Under the pieces are notes generated by a model. It was given only the letters and a program-made list of their open reading frames with translations. It was not told where the DNA came from and made no database searches. The translations under genes and the position numbers were made by a program. 64,000 bases of DNA from Bifidobacterium panos (GTDB lineage Bacteria > Actinomycetota > Actinomycetes > Actinomycetales > Bifidobacteriaceae). Positions 55,331 through 64,000 of the stretch are shown here, piece by piece (the first letter of the stretch is position 1; every line of letters begins with the position of its first letter). The DNA lies in NCBI RefSeq assembly GCF_012932445.1, contig NZ_JAAIIJ010000002.1, positions 124,001-188,000 of the forward strand, written 5' to 3'.

Positions 55331-55399
55331 AACGCCCGCCGCGCGAGTTTGGTGCGCGGCGGGCGTTGGGACTTGCCGCAGTATTGGCGCGGCAAGTCC
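55331..55399 (-). terminator. two tandem hairpins between the lectin-like gene and pth
   Basis: AACGCCCGCCGCGC (55331) pairs with GCGCGGCGGGCGTT (55354-55367), a perfect 14-bp stem; GGACTTGCCGC (55369) pairs with GCGGCAAGTCC (55389-55399). Together they insulate pth-mfd from transcription of the surface-protein gene. Confidence 0.85.
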
Positions 55400-55413
55400 A
55401 CTTGCTGGTTTAA

Positions 55414-58104
55414 TTACCTGTCATGTCGGCGTCGGAGCACTGCCAAGGTGCCCGCGACGGACAGCAGGAGCACCAACGCCGCAGTCGGTGCGGCCACGGC
55501 AAGGCCGGTGTCGGCCAGCGGCGCTCTCGCGGCTGGCTTAGTCGGCTTGGCAGGCTTGGTCGGCTCGGTCGGCTTGGCAGGCTTAGTCGGCTTGACATCC
55601 ATCTTGACCGGCTTCCACTCCGGGCTGATGGTCAGGGGCGACGTAATCCTGTCCTTGACCGGGTCGAACTTGCTGCCGTCCGCCTTCGTCCAACCAATCG
55701 GCGCCTGACCGTCCCGAGTGATGGTAATCAACGCCAACACATCCAACAGACCGCCATTTGGCACTTCGAGTGTCATATACACCTTCGAGCCATCGCGCTC
55801 CGCAACCGTCACCTTGTGCTTGTCGGGCGCGGCCAGTGTCACCGACGCCATGCCCTTTGCCGACATGTTCGTCCTCGGATCCATCACCGTCACCTCGACC
55901 GTGTAGTCACCCGGCTCGCCGGTTCGATGGCTCTTGCCCGTCGCACCCTTGATCGGCTTGCCGCCCTTGAGCCACTGGTATGTGAACACCGCACCGTCCA
56001 CCTGCGAAGTCGCCTGCGCAGTGAGTGTGGACTTGTCACCCACCGATGTGAGCTTCGTCGGCTCCGCCGTCGCCGTCACCATCGGCGCGATCATCTTGTA
56101 CTGCGGATACAAAGTCAGATTGCCAAGCACCTCGGCGTCGAACGGCCACTGTGAGCCATCGGTCTTGGTGTATCCGACAACCATATAGCCCTTTTGAGCG
56201 GCCCTCATATCCAAATTATTCTTGCTCAGCTTGTCGCCGTTGGTCACCGGGAACTGCTGCTTGAGCGACGAGAACCCGCCTTTGCCTTGCAGCGTGACCG
56301 TATGCTGACGAGGCCCGAGCACCTTGACCGACGTTTCCGCCTGAGACGTAAGACCAGTGGCCGGATCCGTGGCCGTGACACGAACCAGATACGTGCCCGG
56401 TTCTCTCACCGCCAACACACCATTGGCGCCATCGTTAAGCTGCTCACCATCTTTGCTCCACTGGTACGTGAACGTCGCGTTCGGCACCATATCCACCTGC
56501 GATGAAGCGTGCAACATCACAGTCGCATTGGCTCGTTCCAAACGCGGAGATATCGGCAAAACCGACACCACAGGCGGGTAGAGTTCCCAAATCGGCCTCA
56601 ACACCAAGTCTTTGGTCACGGGTGTGGAGAAGTCCCACTTAGCTCCATCGGTCATCTCATAGCCGACAAGCTTGTAGCCGCCCTTGACCCCGACTCTATT
56701 GTCCAACAAGGTCACATCCAATATTCCGCCATACTCCACCTGCAAACGCACCAGCGTCTCGGAAGTCCACCTCTCTTGAAGATCCACGAACCGCTTCGCG
56801 TACGCCGTGATTACCACATCTCCGTCCACATTCCCGGCGGGAATTCGCAAGTGGCCGTTCCCGCCATTGAATGTGAATCTCTCCGAGTCTTCACCCCCGC
56901 GCTTTAGTGACTTGCCGCCTACTGTCACCTTCAGCGACGCGGCATCGAGTTGACGGCCATCGTTCGGTTTCAGCGTCGTCTCATAAGTCGATCCATGCAA
57001 CACTCTGGACTGCATATTGGTGCTCGTCACATCAAGCAGATTAAACCGCACGGCCGCGGTTTTGGTTGTTCCCGTGACACGTTTGACGCCGGATCCAAGC
57101 TGATCGAACTCAACATAATAGCCTTTGACGTTAAGCTGATGAGCCGTATTCCCCAAAGCGTTCCATGCGCCGGATTCGCTGGTTAATCCATACTGGACAT
57201 AACATGCCTCAGAAGTGGGCGGCTTATTCCAATTGGTGTACATGCCCGCACCAGAACCGCGAGACCAGAACTTCTTGCCTTGGCTCTCACCAGTCACCCA
57301 GTACCAGTCTTCACCACCGCATGTGGGAGCAGTATTGCCATTCGTAGGAGCAGCAGTTCTCATACCGCCAATCCAGCCGCCATCTCCATCAAGCAGTTTA
57401 TGAACAGCCGTGTCCTCGCTTTGCGACTCAATCGTCATGAGGCGACCATTCACATTATCAAAAGAGACATCCCCTGCCTCCATATAGGCTTTTTCGAAAG
57501 TTGCGTCTGGATCACGCTCCGTAATAAAGGTGTAGGCATGTCCATTAACCAGAACCGCCTTTTTTGCGCTCGTGTGTTTTTCCCCATTTGTTTTCATCAC
57601 GTCCAGTCGCGTGCCCACCGTGCTCACCGACACCGTCTGCGATCCGCCGTTTTCCATATGGAACGTCAAGGCGCGCAGAAAATCTTGAAGAGATTGTGCT
57701 GAGATGGAATCGCCCCCATTGGTCGATCCGAACGAAACATAGCGATACCTTTGCCCCGATTCCACCGTAACCGCAAAGTCACCATTCGTGTTCAACGAAT
57801 TGATTTCTCTCAGGCTCTGCAACCCCGTGGGCAACCCGTTAGATGTGAACCAGCCATTATCCACTTCAACCACCGCATATATGCCTGGACCACCCGTCAC
57901 CGTCGCATTGCCCAGCTTGTATGAGGTGTCATTGACATCAGTTTTCTGATTAAAGTTCAGATTTACCGTAAGATTAGAGCCGCTCGCCTCCGCCCAAGCA
58001 TCACTCCCCCATACGCTTGGCACAGCAAGCGCAACCATCACAGCCAACAACGATGCCACGCAACGTGCACCGAGCGTCACCCCAATTCTGTCAATACGCA
58101 CCAT
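55414..58104 (-). CDS. sortase-anchored surface protein with C-type-lectin-like domain
   Basis: An 896-residue protein. Signal peptide to about residue 38; a lectin-like domain near 185-330 (GHAYTFITERDPDATFEKAY, LLDGDGGWIGGMRT, DWYWVTGESQGKKFW, NWNKPPTSEACYVQYG, GYYVEF) with the WxxG, WND-like and Cys features of C-type lectins; then three alternating Ig/PKD-like modules; a Pro/Lys/Thr stalk (KPTKPAKPTEPTKPAKP); sorting signal LADTG, hydrophobic helix and RRRHDR. Probably a glycan-binding adhesin; ligand unknown. Alanine again replaces proline in the sorting motif. Confidence 0.9.
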   Translation of the reverse strand: MVRIDRIGVTLGARCVASLLAVMVALAVPSVWGSDAWAEASGSNLTVNLNFNQKTDVNDTSYKLGNATVTGGPGIYAVVEVDNGWFTSNGLPTGLQSLREINSLNTNGDFAVTVESGQRYRYVSFGSTNGGDSISAQSLQDFLRALTFHMENGGSQTVSVSTVGTRLDVMKTNGEKHTSAKKAVLVNGHAYTFITERDPDATFEKAYMEAGDVSFDNVNGRLMTIESQSEDTAVHKLLDGDGGWIGGMRTAAPTNGNTAPTCGGEDWYWVTGESQGKKFWSRGSGAGMYTNWNKPPTSEACYVQYGLTSESGAWNALGNTAHQLNVKGYYVEFDQLGSGVKRVTGTTKTAAVRFNLLDVTSTNMQSRVLHGSTYETTLKPNDGRQLDAASLKVTVGGKSLKRGGEDSERFTFNGGNGHLRIPAGNVDGDVVITAYAKRFVDLQERWTSETLVRLQVEYGGILDVTLLDNRVGVKGGYKLVGYEMTDGAKWDFSTPVTKDLVLRPIWELYPPVVSVLPISPRLERANATVMLHASSQVDMVPNATFTYQWSKDGEQLNDGANGVLAVREPGTYLVRVTATDPATGLTSQAETSVKVLGPRQHTVTLQGKGGFSSLKQQFPVTNGDKLSKNNLDMRAAQKGYMVVGYTKTDGSQWPFDAEVLGNLTLYPQYKMIAPMVTATAEPTKLTSVGDKSTLTAQATSQVDGAVFTYQWLKGGKPIKGATGKSHRTGEPGDYTVEVTVMDPRTNMSAKGMASVTLAAPDKHKVTVAERDGSKVYMTLEVPNGGLLDVLALITITRDGQAPIGWTKADGSKFDPVKDRITSPLTISPEWKPVKMDVKPTKPAKPTEPTKPAKPTKPAARAPLADTGLAVAAPTAALVLLLSVAGTLAVLRRRHDR

Positions 58105-58335
58105 TAAGCCTCATTTCAACTCAAATAGGCAGGCGCTCCATGCCCTGCCGCCGCCGAGGCTATCAAGATTCACCCTCTGCAACCCACCCCCTATAGCGGC
58201 ATCGGATGCAATGGGCTCAGCCAGTCGTCACCCCGCGACATTGCAGGAAAAACAGACAGCGCAGCCACATATAGAACAAAACAGATGGGGGCATGGATGG
58301 GGGCATCATAGCCGGCGCCCACACCCCCTCAATGC

Positions 58336-58854
58336 CTACAGGTCGAGATACCAGTAAGTCATATCATGCATGGTGCCGGTGGAATCGGTGGCGGCGGCCG
58401 GCATAAGGCCGAATTGGGTGAAACCGAAGCGGCGCATCAAGGCGATGGAACCGGCGTTATCGGCGAAGATAACGCCGCACACCTTGCGCATGTGGCGCGT
58501 CCGTGCCTCGTCAAGCAGACGTTCCAGCGCGAAAGTGCCCGCTGACCTGCCCTGCCACTCAGGTGCGATGTAATAGGCCAAACTGGCCACGCCGTCGTAG
58601 CCTGCGCGATCATAGAACACCGACAGCGCGGCGAAACCAATGATTTCGCGGCTTGGATCCGGCGTTTCAATGATGAATACGCCATAGGGGAATCGGTGCG
58701 ATTCAACCCACTCGCGGCGCTGATCGAAGGTGCGCGCGGTGAGATCGGCGGACGAACCTCCGGCGATCACCGCGGCATTGTAGATGTCGGTAATCGCCTG
58801 GATGTCTTCGTTATTGCCCGGGCTGGCTTCGCGGAAAATGTAATCCAACGCCAT
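58336..58854 (-). CDS. GNAT-family N-acetyltransferase
   Basis: The 172-residue protein resembles phosphinothricin-type acetyltransferases: DIYNAAVIAGGSSADLTART, SLAYYIAPEWQGRSAGTFAL (acetyl-CoA binding Q/RxxG-like segment) and LMRRFGFTQFGLMP. The acceptor is unknown. Its ATG overlaps the stop of the upstream UPF0182 gene by one base (TAATG), so it is translated as the second gene of that operon. A TATGGGGGCATGGATG-like direct duplication lies in the gap after it. Confidence 0.9.
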   Translation of the reverse strand: MALDYIFREASPGNNEDIQAITDIYNAAVIAGGSSADLTARTFDQRREWVESHRFPYGVFIIETPDPSREIIGFAALSVFYDRAGYDGVASLAYYIAPEWQGRSAGTFALERLLDEARTRHMRKVCGVIFADNAGSIALMRRFGFTQFGLMPAAATDSTGTMHDMTYWYLDL

Positions 58855-61800
58855 TATTCGCCGAGCTCGACGGCCTTGTTCAGGGCTTCCTCAAGGCGCT
58901 TCTGCGCTTCGCCATAGGCCGACCAATCGCCGTTCTTCATGGCGGTTTGGCCGTCCTTCATGGCCGTGGATGCGTCGGAAAGCGCCTTCTGCAACTCGGC
59001 GCTGCGCGTGGTTGTCTCGGATTTCTCGCCGCTGGTATCGGACGAATCCCCGGACTGACTCGCGTCGGTGCTTGTCGAATCACCCGAAACGCTCTGCTTC
59101 GTGTCGGTGCTCGTGGCGTTGCCCGTGGTGCCACCCGAGACATTGTCCGCGTCGCCCGCCTTGGCGCCGGAATCGCCTCCGAACACCTGATCGAGCGCCT
59201 CATCCAACGTGTCGGCAAAACCCACCTGATCGCCGAAAGCAACCAGCACTTTCTTCAACAGCGGGAACGACGTGCTGCCCGAGGACTTCACATACACCGG
59301 CTGCACATACACCAGCCCGCCGCCCAGCGGCAACGTCAGCAGATTGCCGCGCACCACGTTGGTCGAGCCGGATTGCAGCAGGTTCAGCTCCTTGGACACG
59401 TCGGCGTCCGCGTTGAAGTTGTTCTGCGCCTGGCCGGGGCCGGGCACGTTCGAGTCCTTCGGCAGTTCCTGCAATCGGATGGTGCCGTAATTCGGGCCGA
59501 TCTCACCCTTGGTGGACCCCGCGTCGGAATCCACCGACAGGAAGCCCGTCAGAATCTCGCGCGTGGAATTGCCGGCGGGAATGTATGAGGAAGTCAGCGA
59601 GAACACCGGCTGCTTCGTGCCGCCCGTCTGCAAGGTCAGGTAGTAGGGCGGCTGCATAATCTCCTCGGACTGCGCCTGCTGGGATTCGGTGGGGTCGACC
59701 GGCGTCTGCCAGAAATCCTCGCCCGAATAATACTGACTGGCGGAAGTCACATGGTATTTCGCCAACAGCTCGCGTTGCACCTTGAACAGGTTCTCCGGAT
59801 AGCGCATGTGGCTCATCAGATCGCCGGAAATATCGGACAGCTGATGGTATTGCCCCGGGAAAATCTGCTCCCACGCCTTGATCACAGGGTCGGACTTGTC
59901 CCACACATACAAATCCACCGAGCCGTCGTAGGCATCCACGGTGGCCTTGACCGAGTTGCGGATGTAATTAGCCTTCTGGCTGCCCAAGCCCTTGACCGTG
60001 CTGGACGAGACGGTGGTGGAGTCCTCGGTGGCCTCACCCAAGTCGGTCATCTGCGAGTAGGGATAGGCATCGGAGGTGGTGTAGCCATCCACAATCCACT
60101 TGACGCGCCCGTCCACCACAGCCGGGTAGACACGCCCATCCAGCGTGAGATATGGAGCGACTTTGGCCACGCGCTCGCGCGGCGAACGGTCATAGAGAAT
60201 CTGCGAAGCGGAGGTGACGCGATCGGAGAACAGAATCTGATCGGAACCGAAACGAATCGCATAGAGCAGGCGGGAGAACAGATTGCCCACCGAAGGCCCA
60301 CCGTTGCCATTAAAGGTGTTGGTCGCGCCTTGCGAGCCGGTCGGATAGTCGAACTCCCACGCTTGGGTGCCTTCGGGAGAGCCGACGATGGAATATTCGC
60401 TCATATTGGGCGAGAAATAGATGCGCGGCTCGTAATGTTGGCTGTCCGTGAGCTTGCCCTGCGTGGGGATGCCGGATTCGAAGAAGCGCGGCTGGCCATC
60501 GGAGGTGACCTGGCTGCCATAGGCGGCGACGACGCCATAGCCGTGCGTGTACACCGTGTGGTCGTTAACCCAGTTGCGGTTGTCGTTGCCGGCGAGGTTC
60601 AGCTCACGGGCTGCAATCACGGTGTCCTGGCTCTCGCCGTCGATGTCGTATTTGTCGACGGCAAGCGTGTCGGCGAAAGTGTAATACTGCTTCGATTGCT
60701 GCAGCTGCTTGAACGTGGGCGAAACGACCTGCGGATCAAGCAGACGGATCTGCGCGGTGCTTTCACCTTCCGCGCTCAGTGCGCCCTGTTCGCCCTTGGT
60801 GGTGGCTTGGTATTGCTCGGTCTTGAGATTCTCCAAACCATACGCGGCGCGCGTGGCGTCGATATTGCGCTGAATGTAGGTCGACTCCATCTCCTGCGCG
60901 TTCGGATTGACGCGGAAGCGTTGCAACAGCGCCGGCCACACCATCGTGAGCACTATCGAGACAACCACCGTCACGGCGATGGCCGTGACCGGCGTGCGCC
61001 AAGCCTTGAGCGCCACCGACGCCCGCACACTGATCGGGGCGCTGCCCTCCAGCGCGTGCGAACGCATCAGCCACACGCCCAGCACCACGCCCAATGCGGC
61101 GACCAGCGCGGCCATGATGAACGTGACGGGAATGGTGGCGTTGACCGTGGTGTAGGTCGCGCCGGTGATGCTGCGGCTGCCCTGCTCCGTCAGGTGCGAG
61201 AACACACTGAGCACCATCTGCGCGGCCAGTCCAAACATATTGAGCATCAGCCAGATGGCCACCTGACGCCGGGCGCGCTTGGTGATGTTGAACAGGCCGC
61301 GACCATTCACCGGCATCGTCACGCGAATACCGCTCATCATCACGTGAGTGACGATGGAGAACACCAGCCCCACCGCCAGCAGCGTCGACACCGCGGACAT
61401 GATGAGCTTCAAACCGGGAAGCACAAAGACATAGAAACCGTTGTCAATGCCGAATTGCGGATCTTTGACGCCGAAAGACTGCGCATTGAACATCAACAGC
61501 ACTTCGGACCAGTTGGCGTTGAACCTCCAGCCAAACACCACGCCAACCAGCGCGGAAACCGCCACGGCGATGCGGCGCGCCGTCTTGGAGCTGACCCGCT
61601 GGCCGATTTCCACCACGTTACCATTCACGCGAACCGTGGAGCCGTCCGCACTATCCGGCCGGGCACGAATCGCCAGCCACGCCGAGACGAACCCGACCAC
61701 CGCCGTCAACAGCGCATAAGCCACCCACAGCACGACTTTGACGCCGAACTGCGTCCACACCACCGACTGGAAACCGAGCTGGTCATACCACATCAGATCA

Positions 61801-62126
61801 GTGATGAACCGCGCCAAGCTGAACACCAAGCCGATCAACACCGCGAGTGTGACGGCCACTCCGATCAGAATCTTCGTGCCGCGGCCGGTGCCATGCGATT
61901 TGCCGCGCTCCGACGTGATGCGCGCGGAGTTCGGCTGCTCGGGCTGCTTGGGCTGCTTGGGAGGCTTGGGTGGACTGGACGGCCCGCCATTCGAGGCATC
62001 ATTGCCTTCGTTGGTTTCGATATCGACGATGATCGGCTCGTCGTCATCCGTCTGCTTGCGGTTGGCATTCGCCTTGCGCGGATCGAGATTGGGGTCGAAC
62101 ATGCCGAGAAAATCAAAAAAGGACAT
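58854..62126 (-). CDS. UPF0182-family large membrane protein
   Basis: A 1090-residue protein. A cytoplasmic Pro/Gln/Lys-rich N terminus, seven hydrophobic helices (about 85-420, for example ILIGVAVTLAVLIGLVFSL) and a very large extracytoplasmic domain with family segments YIQRNIDATRAAYGL, NDHTVYTHGYGVVAAYGSQV, WIVDGYTTSDAYPYS and GGGLVYVQPVYVKSSG. The C-terminal 120 residues are Ser/Thr/Asp-rich, then helical. The function of this conserved actinobacterial/cyanobacterial family is unknown. Operon with the GNAT gene. Confidence 0.95.
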   Translation of the reverse strand: MSFFDFLGMFDPNLDPRKANANRKQTDDDEPIIVDIETNEGNDASNGGPSSPPKPPKQPKQPEQPNSARITSERGKSHGTGRGTKILIGVAVTLAVLIGLVFSLARFITDLMWYDQLGFQSVVWTQFGVKVVLWVAYALLTAVVGFVSAWLAIRARPDSADGSTVRVNGNVVEIGQRVSSKTARRIAVAVSALVGVVFGWRFNANWSEVLLMFNAQSFGVKDPQFGIDNGFYVFVLPGLKLIMSAVSTLLAVGLVFSIVTHVMMSGIRVTMPVNGRGLFNITKRARRQVAIWLMLNMFGLAAQMVLSVFSHLTEQGSRSITGATYTTVNATIPVTFIMAALVAALGVVLGVWLMRSHALEGSAPISVRASVALKAWRTPVTAIAVTVVVSIVLTMVWPALLQRFRVNPNAQEMESTYIQRNIDATRAAYGLENLKTEQYQATTKGEQGALSAEGESTAQIRLLDPQVVSPTFKQLQQSKQYYTFADTLAVDKYDIDGESQDTVIAARELNLAGNDNRNWVNDHTVYTHGYGVVAAYGSQVTSDGQPRFFESGIPTQGKLTDSQHYEPRIYFSPNMSEYSIVGSPEGTQAWEFDYPTGSQGATNTFNGNGGPSVGNLFSRLLYAIRFGSDQILFSDRVTSASQILYDRSPRERVAKVAPYLTLDGRVYPAVVDGRVKWIVDGYTTSDAYPYSQMTDLGEATEDSTTVSSSTVKGLGSQKANYIRNSVKATVDAYDGSVDLYVWDKSDPVIKAWEQIFPGQYHQLSDISGDLMSHMRYPENLFKVQRELLAKYHVTSASQYYSGEDFWQTPVDPTESQQAQSEEIMQPPYYLTLQTGGTKQPVFSLTSSYIPAGNSTREILTGFLSVDSDAGSTKGEIGPNYGTIRLQELPKDSNVPGPGQAQNNFNADADVSKELNLLQSGSTNVVRGNLLTLPLGGGLVYVQPVYVKSSGSTSFPLLKKVLVAFGDQVGFADTLDEALDQVFGGDSGAKAGDADNVSGGTTGNATSTDTKQSVSGDSTSTDASQSGDSSDTSGEKSETTTRSAELQKALSDASTAMKDGQTAMKNGDWSAYGEAQKRLEEALNKAVELGE

Positions 62127-62229
62127 GCTTTACAGAGTACAGATAGGTGCGGAATGGCTGCTGCGCCGAAGAGGGGTATTTACGTGAGGGCGTGCGGGTA
62201 TCGTCAGTAGCGAACGAGAAGGAGCGCCC

Positions 62230-63495
62230 ATGTCCATTACACCCAGCGAGCGGGAACGCCGCACGACGCGAGTTTTGCGCATCGTGGCTTTTATGATGGT
62301 GACGGCTCTTGTGGTCACGATGGCTCTGCTGGGCTTGATTTGGCAGCATAATCGGCAACAGTCCGCGCCAATCGACGAGAAGTCTTCTGCCGCGTCTGCC
62401 ACGCCTGCCGCACCTGTCACGCTGGAAAGAAGCGCCGCTCCACAACCGGACACGTCTCCCGAAGGCAAAGCGCGACGTGCCGTGGCGGCGATGAGCGTTG
62501 AAGAGCGCGTGGGACAGCTCGTCATGGCACCGCTGTTCGCGGGGAGTGACCCATCAACCCTGGCTGATTTCATCAGCAGCCGCCACGTCGGCTCGGTGCT
62601 CATCATCGGTAATTGGACGGACGGCACAGCGAGTGTGCGCACGGCCACGGACGCCCTGCAATCCTATGCGTCCGAAAATAACAAACTCATCATGGCCACC
62701 GATCAGGAAGGCGGTTTGGTGCAGCACCTCACGGGGCCGGGATTCGACACCATGCCCAGTGCCATCGAACAGGGAAGCATGACAACCGACCAATTGCGCC
62801 AGTCGGCCGCCGTATGGGGCGGGCAACTGAACCAAGCCGGCATCAACGTCGATTTGGCACCCGTGATGGGCACTGTCACAGTCGATCGTGCGTCGAATGC
62901 GCCGATTGGCGCGCTGTCACGCGACTTCGGATTGGATGCGAACGGCACGAGCGAGCACGGCGCGGCGTTCGTGCAGGGCATGCGCGACGCGGGGGTGGGT
63001 GCCGCCGTCAAGCACTACCCCGGTCTCGGCGCGGTGACAGGCAACACAGACTTCACCGCCGATGGCATCACGGACACGACCACCACGCTCGACGGCGCGG
63101 AAATCGGCGCGTTCCACCGGGTGATCGCCGACGCGCAACCCGCGATGGTGATGATGTCGCTGGCCACCTATCAGGCCATCGATGGCTCGGTTCCCGCCGC
63201 GTTCTCTTCGGCGATTATCGATGGCGAATTGCGCGGCAAGCAGGGGTATCAAGGCGTGGTCATCTCGGATTCACTGTCCGCCGCGGCGGTGAGCGGCACG
63301 CCTGCGGATCAGTTGGGGGTGCGGCTGGTCGAAGCAGGAGGGGATTTAGCGTGCATCGGCGCAAACGACTACGTCGCGCCCATCCTCGACGGACTCAACG
63401 CCAGGGCCGCCGCCGATCCGGCATTCGCCGCCAAAGTCACCCGCTCCGCAACCCGCGTCATGACCCTCAAATACCAGCCGGGCCTCGCTAAATAA
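62230..63495 (+). CDS. membrane-anchored glycoside hydrolase family 3 protein
   Basis: A 421-residue protein. One transmembrane helix (MMVTALVVTMALLGLIW) anchors a GH3 barrel of the NagZ type: SVEERVGQLVMAPLF, LIMATDQEGGLVQHL, AAVKHYPGLG and nucleophile region VVISDSL. NagZ enzymes have KHFPGHG and a nearby catalytic Asp-His dyad; here the second His is Leu and the dyad His is not evident (NTDFTADG). It may be a beta-N-acetylglucosaminidase with altered chemistry or an inactive homologue. AAGGAG precedes the ATG. Confidence 0.9.
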   Translation: MSITPSERERRTTRVLRIVAFMMVTALVVTMALLGLIWQHNRQQSAPIDEKSSAASATPAAPVTLERSAAPQPDTSPEGKARRAVAAMSVEERVGQLVMAPLFAGSDPSTLADFISSRHVGSVLIIGNWTDGTASVRTATDALQSYASENNKLIMATDQEGGLVQHLTGPGFDTMPSAIEQGSMTTDQLRQSAAVWGGQLNQAGINVDLAPVMGTVTVDRASNAPIGALSRDFGLDANGTSEHGAAFVQGMRDAGVGAAVKHYPGLGAVTGNTDFTADGITDTTTTLDGAEIGAFHRVIADAQPAMVMMSLATYQAIDGSVPAAFSSAIIDGELRGKQGYQGVVISDSLSAAAVSGTPADQLGVRLVEAGGDLACIGANDYVAPILDGLNARAAADPAFAAKVTRSATRVMTLKYQPGLAK

Positions 63496-63538
63496 GCTTT
63501 ATGCTTTCTGGAGCTTTTATATTCGTCTTTCCTAGGTT

Positions 63539-63643
63539 CGTTATCGCATGGGAACTGCCTTTAGTAGGTGCGTTACCAGGTGAGAGCTGTTTTAGTTGGG
63601 CGCGTTATCGTGTGGGAGATGCTTTTTAGTAAGTGCGTTGCCG
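63539..63643 (+). repeat. 32-33-bp tandem repeat, three and a half units
   Basis: CGTTA/CGTTG motifs at 63539, 63571, 63603 and 63636 begin units like CGTTATCGTGTGGGAGATGC with TTTTTAGTAAGTG at the end. The last unit continues into the hairpin element at 63644. An inverted partial copy (GGCAACGCACCTACTCAAAA, from 63917) flanks the second hairpin. No gene is seen from 63496 to 64000. Confidence 0.8.
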
Positions 63644-63731
63644 CAGGGGGCTGGCGGCTTGCTATTTCCTACCGCTCCGGGCCGCTCTGGCCAAGTCTTA
63701 CGTACGTAAACAGCAAGCCGCCAGCCCCCTG
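63644..63731 (+). repeat. hairpin element 1: constant 34-bp loop core, variable stem
   Basis: The left arm CAGGGGGCTGGCGGCTTGCT (63644-63663) is exactly complementary to 63712-63731. The loop holds a 34-bp core (63673-63706) that begins CGCTCCGGGCCGCTCTGGCC and ends CTTACGTACG. The same core, inverted, forms the loop of element 2. The flank GTGCGTTGCCG is also shared. Confidence 0.9.
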
Positions 63732-63828
63732 CTCACCCGCGTAAACATGTTGCGTTTGGTGCAACTCACCTTGCGTCCAATCCAACGTTTCCCAAGCTGA
63801 ACCCAACGCATGCTGACGCTGGAAGGGA

Positions 63829-63916
63829 GTGTGGGGTCGGGATGTTCCATTTTCGTACGTAAGACTTGGCCAGAGCGGCCCGGAGCGTTAGAACATGGAA
63901 CATCCCGACCCCACAC
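63829..63916 (-). repeat. hairpin element 2: same 34-bp loop core, different stem
   Basis: The arm at 63895-63916 (on the plus strand ATGGAACATCCCGACCCCAC and two more bases) is exactly complementary to 63829-63850. The core at 63854-63887 is the perfect reverse complement of that in element 1. The stems of the two elements are unrelated in sequence. The elements face each other across 97 bp. Confidence 0.9.
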
Positions 63917-64000
63917 GGCAACGCACCTACTCAAAACCAACCCAATAACACTTAGCGAAACACAGCGAAAACACGAAGAGACGAAAAGACGAGCGCCGAT

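Noticed and set aside
63698..63940. 80-codon frame across the terminal hairpins
   Set aside because: It lies wholly in inverted repeats and has no ribosome binding site.

Overview
This window is a chromosomal segment of a high-GC Gram-positive bacterium, almost certainly a Bifidobacterium; the species was not determined. The grounds are actinobacterial marker genes (two WhiB-type regulators, CarD, a four-domain ribosomal protein S1, a DUF501 gene, PdtaS/PdtaR, UPF0182) and gene orders shared with other Actinobacteria: pyk / tRNA-Leu / pdtaR / polA / rpsA / coaE / uvrB, mfd / eno / divIC / DUF501 / ppx, and whiB1 next to pdtaS. Most of the window is ordinary core genome, with accessory islands and many unusual short repeats between genes.

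Layout. 1-12.8 kb: leftward block for DNA replication, repair, translation and central metabolism (nif3-like partial gene, polA, pdtaR, tRNA-Leu(CAA), pyk, terC-like, uvrB, coaE, rpsA, folD). 12.8-15.9 kb: rightward zinc/manganese-type ABC importer with Zur-like boxes, preceded by the collapsed remnant of a second copy of its binding-protein gene. 15.9-18.5 kb: two arrays of 36-bp palindromes (6 and 9 copies) on either side of one gene resembling an AbiEi-type winged helix fused to a Vsr/DUF559-like nuclease, then a tandem repeat running into the end of ispF. 18.5-25.8 kb: ispF-carD, glgB, a two-component system, comF, a HAD phosphatase and a metallopeptidase-family protein.

25.8-40.3 kb: envelope and regulation. 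A whiB2-like gene, a 1016-residue membrane glycosyltransferase and a DUF5719 protein form a tightly overlapping leftward operon. Two LytR-CpsA-Psr proteins, an orphan EccC/FtsK-like ATPase and whiB1 run rightward. Then come pdtaS (partner of pdtaR about 32 kb away), a hemolysin III protein behind a perfect operator palindrome, greA, an FKBP and a small membrane protein. 40.4-47.2 kb: accessory island with an AT-rich DUF4143 ATPase preceded by a 34-bp-period repeat, an IS3-family remnant, a dispersed inverted-repeat element, a DUF285/CWB2 surface protein, and a pilin-like sortase substrate with 13 six-residue PSDTD-type repeats.

47.3-64 kb: tRNA-Leu(TAA), the eno-divIC-DUF501-ppx group, pth-mfd, a C-type-lectin-like surface protein, a GNAT acetyltransferase, a very large UPF0182 membrane protein and a membrane-anchored GH3 enzyme. 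The window closes with two facing hairpin elements that share an identical 34-bp loop but have completely different perfect stems.

The strongest candidates for something undescribed are the palindrome arrays around the nuclease-like gene, the paired constant-loop/variable-stem hairpins at the right end, the 34-bp repeat in front of the DUF4143 ATPase, and the three 61-bp-spaced hairpins in the coaE leader. No database search was possible; family names rest on motifs, length and gene order.
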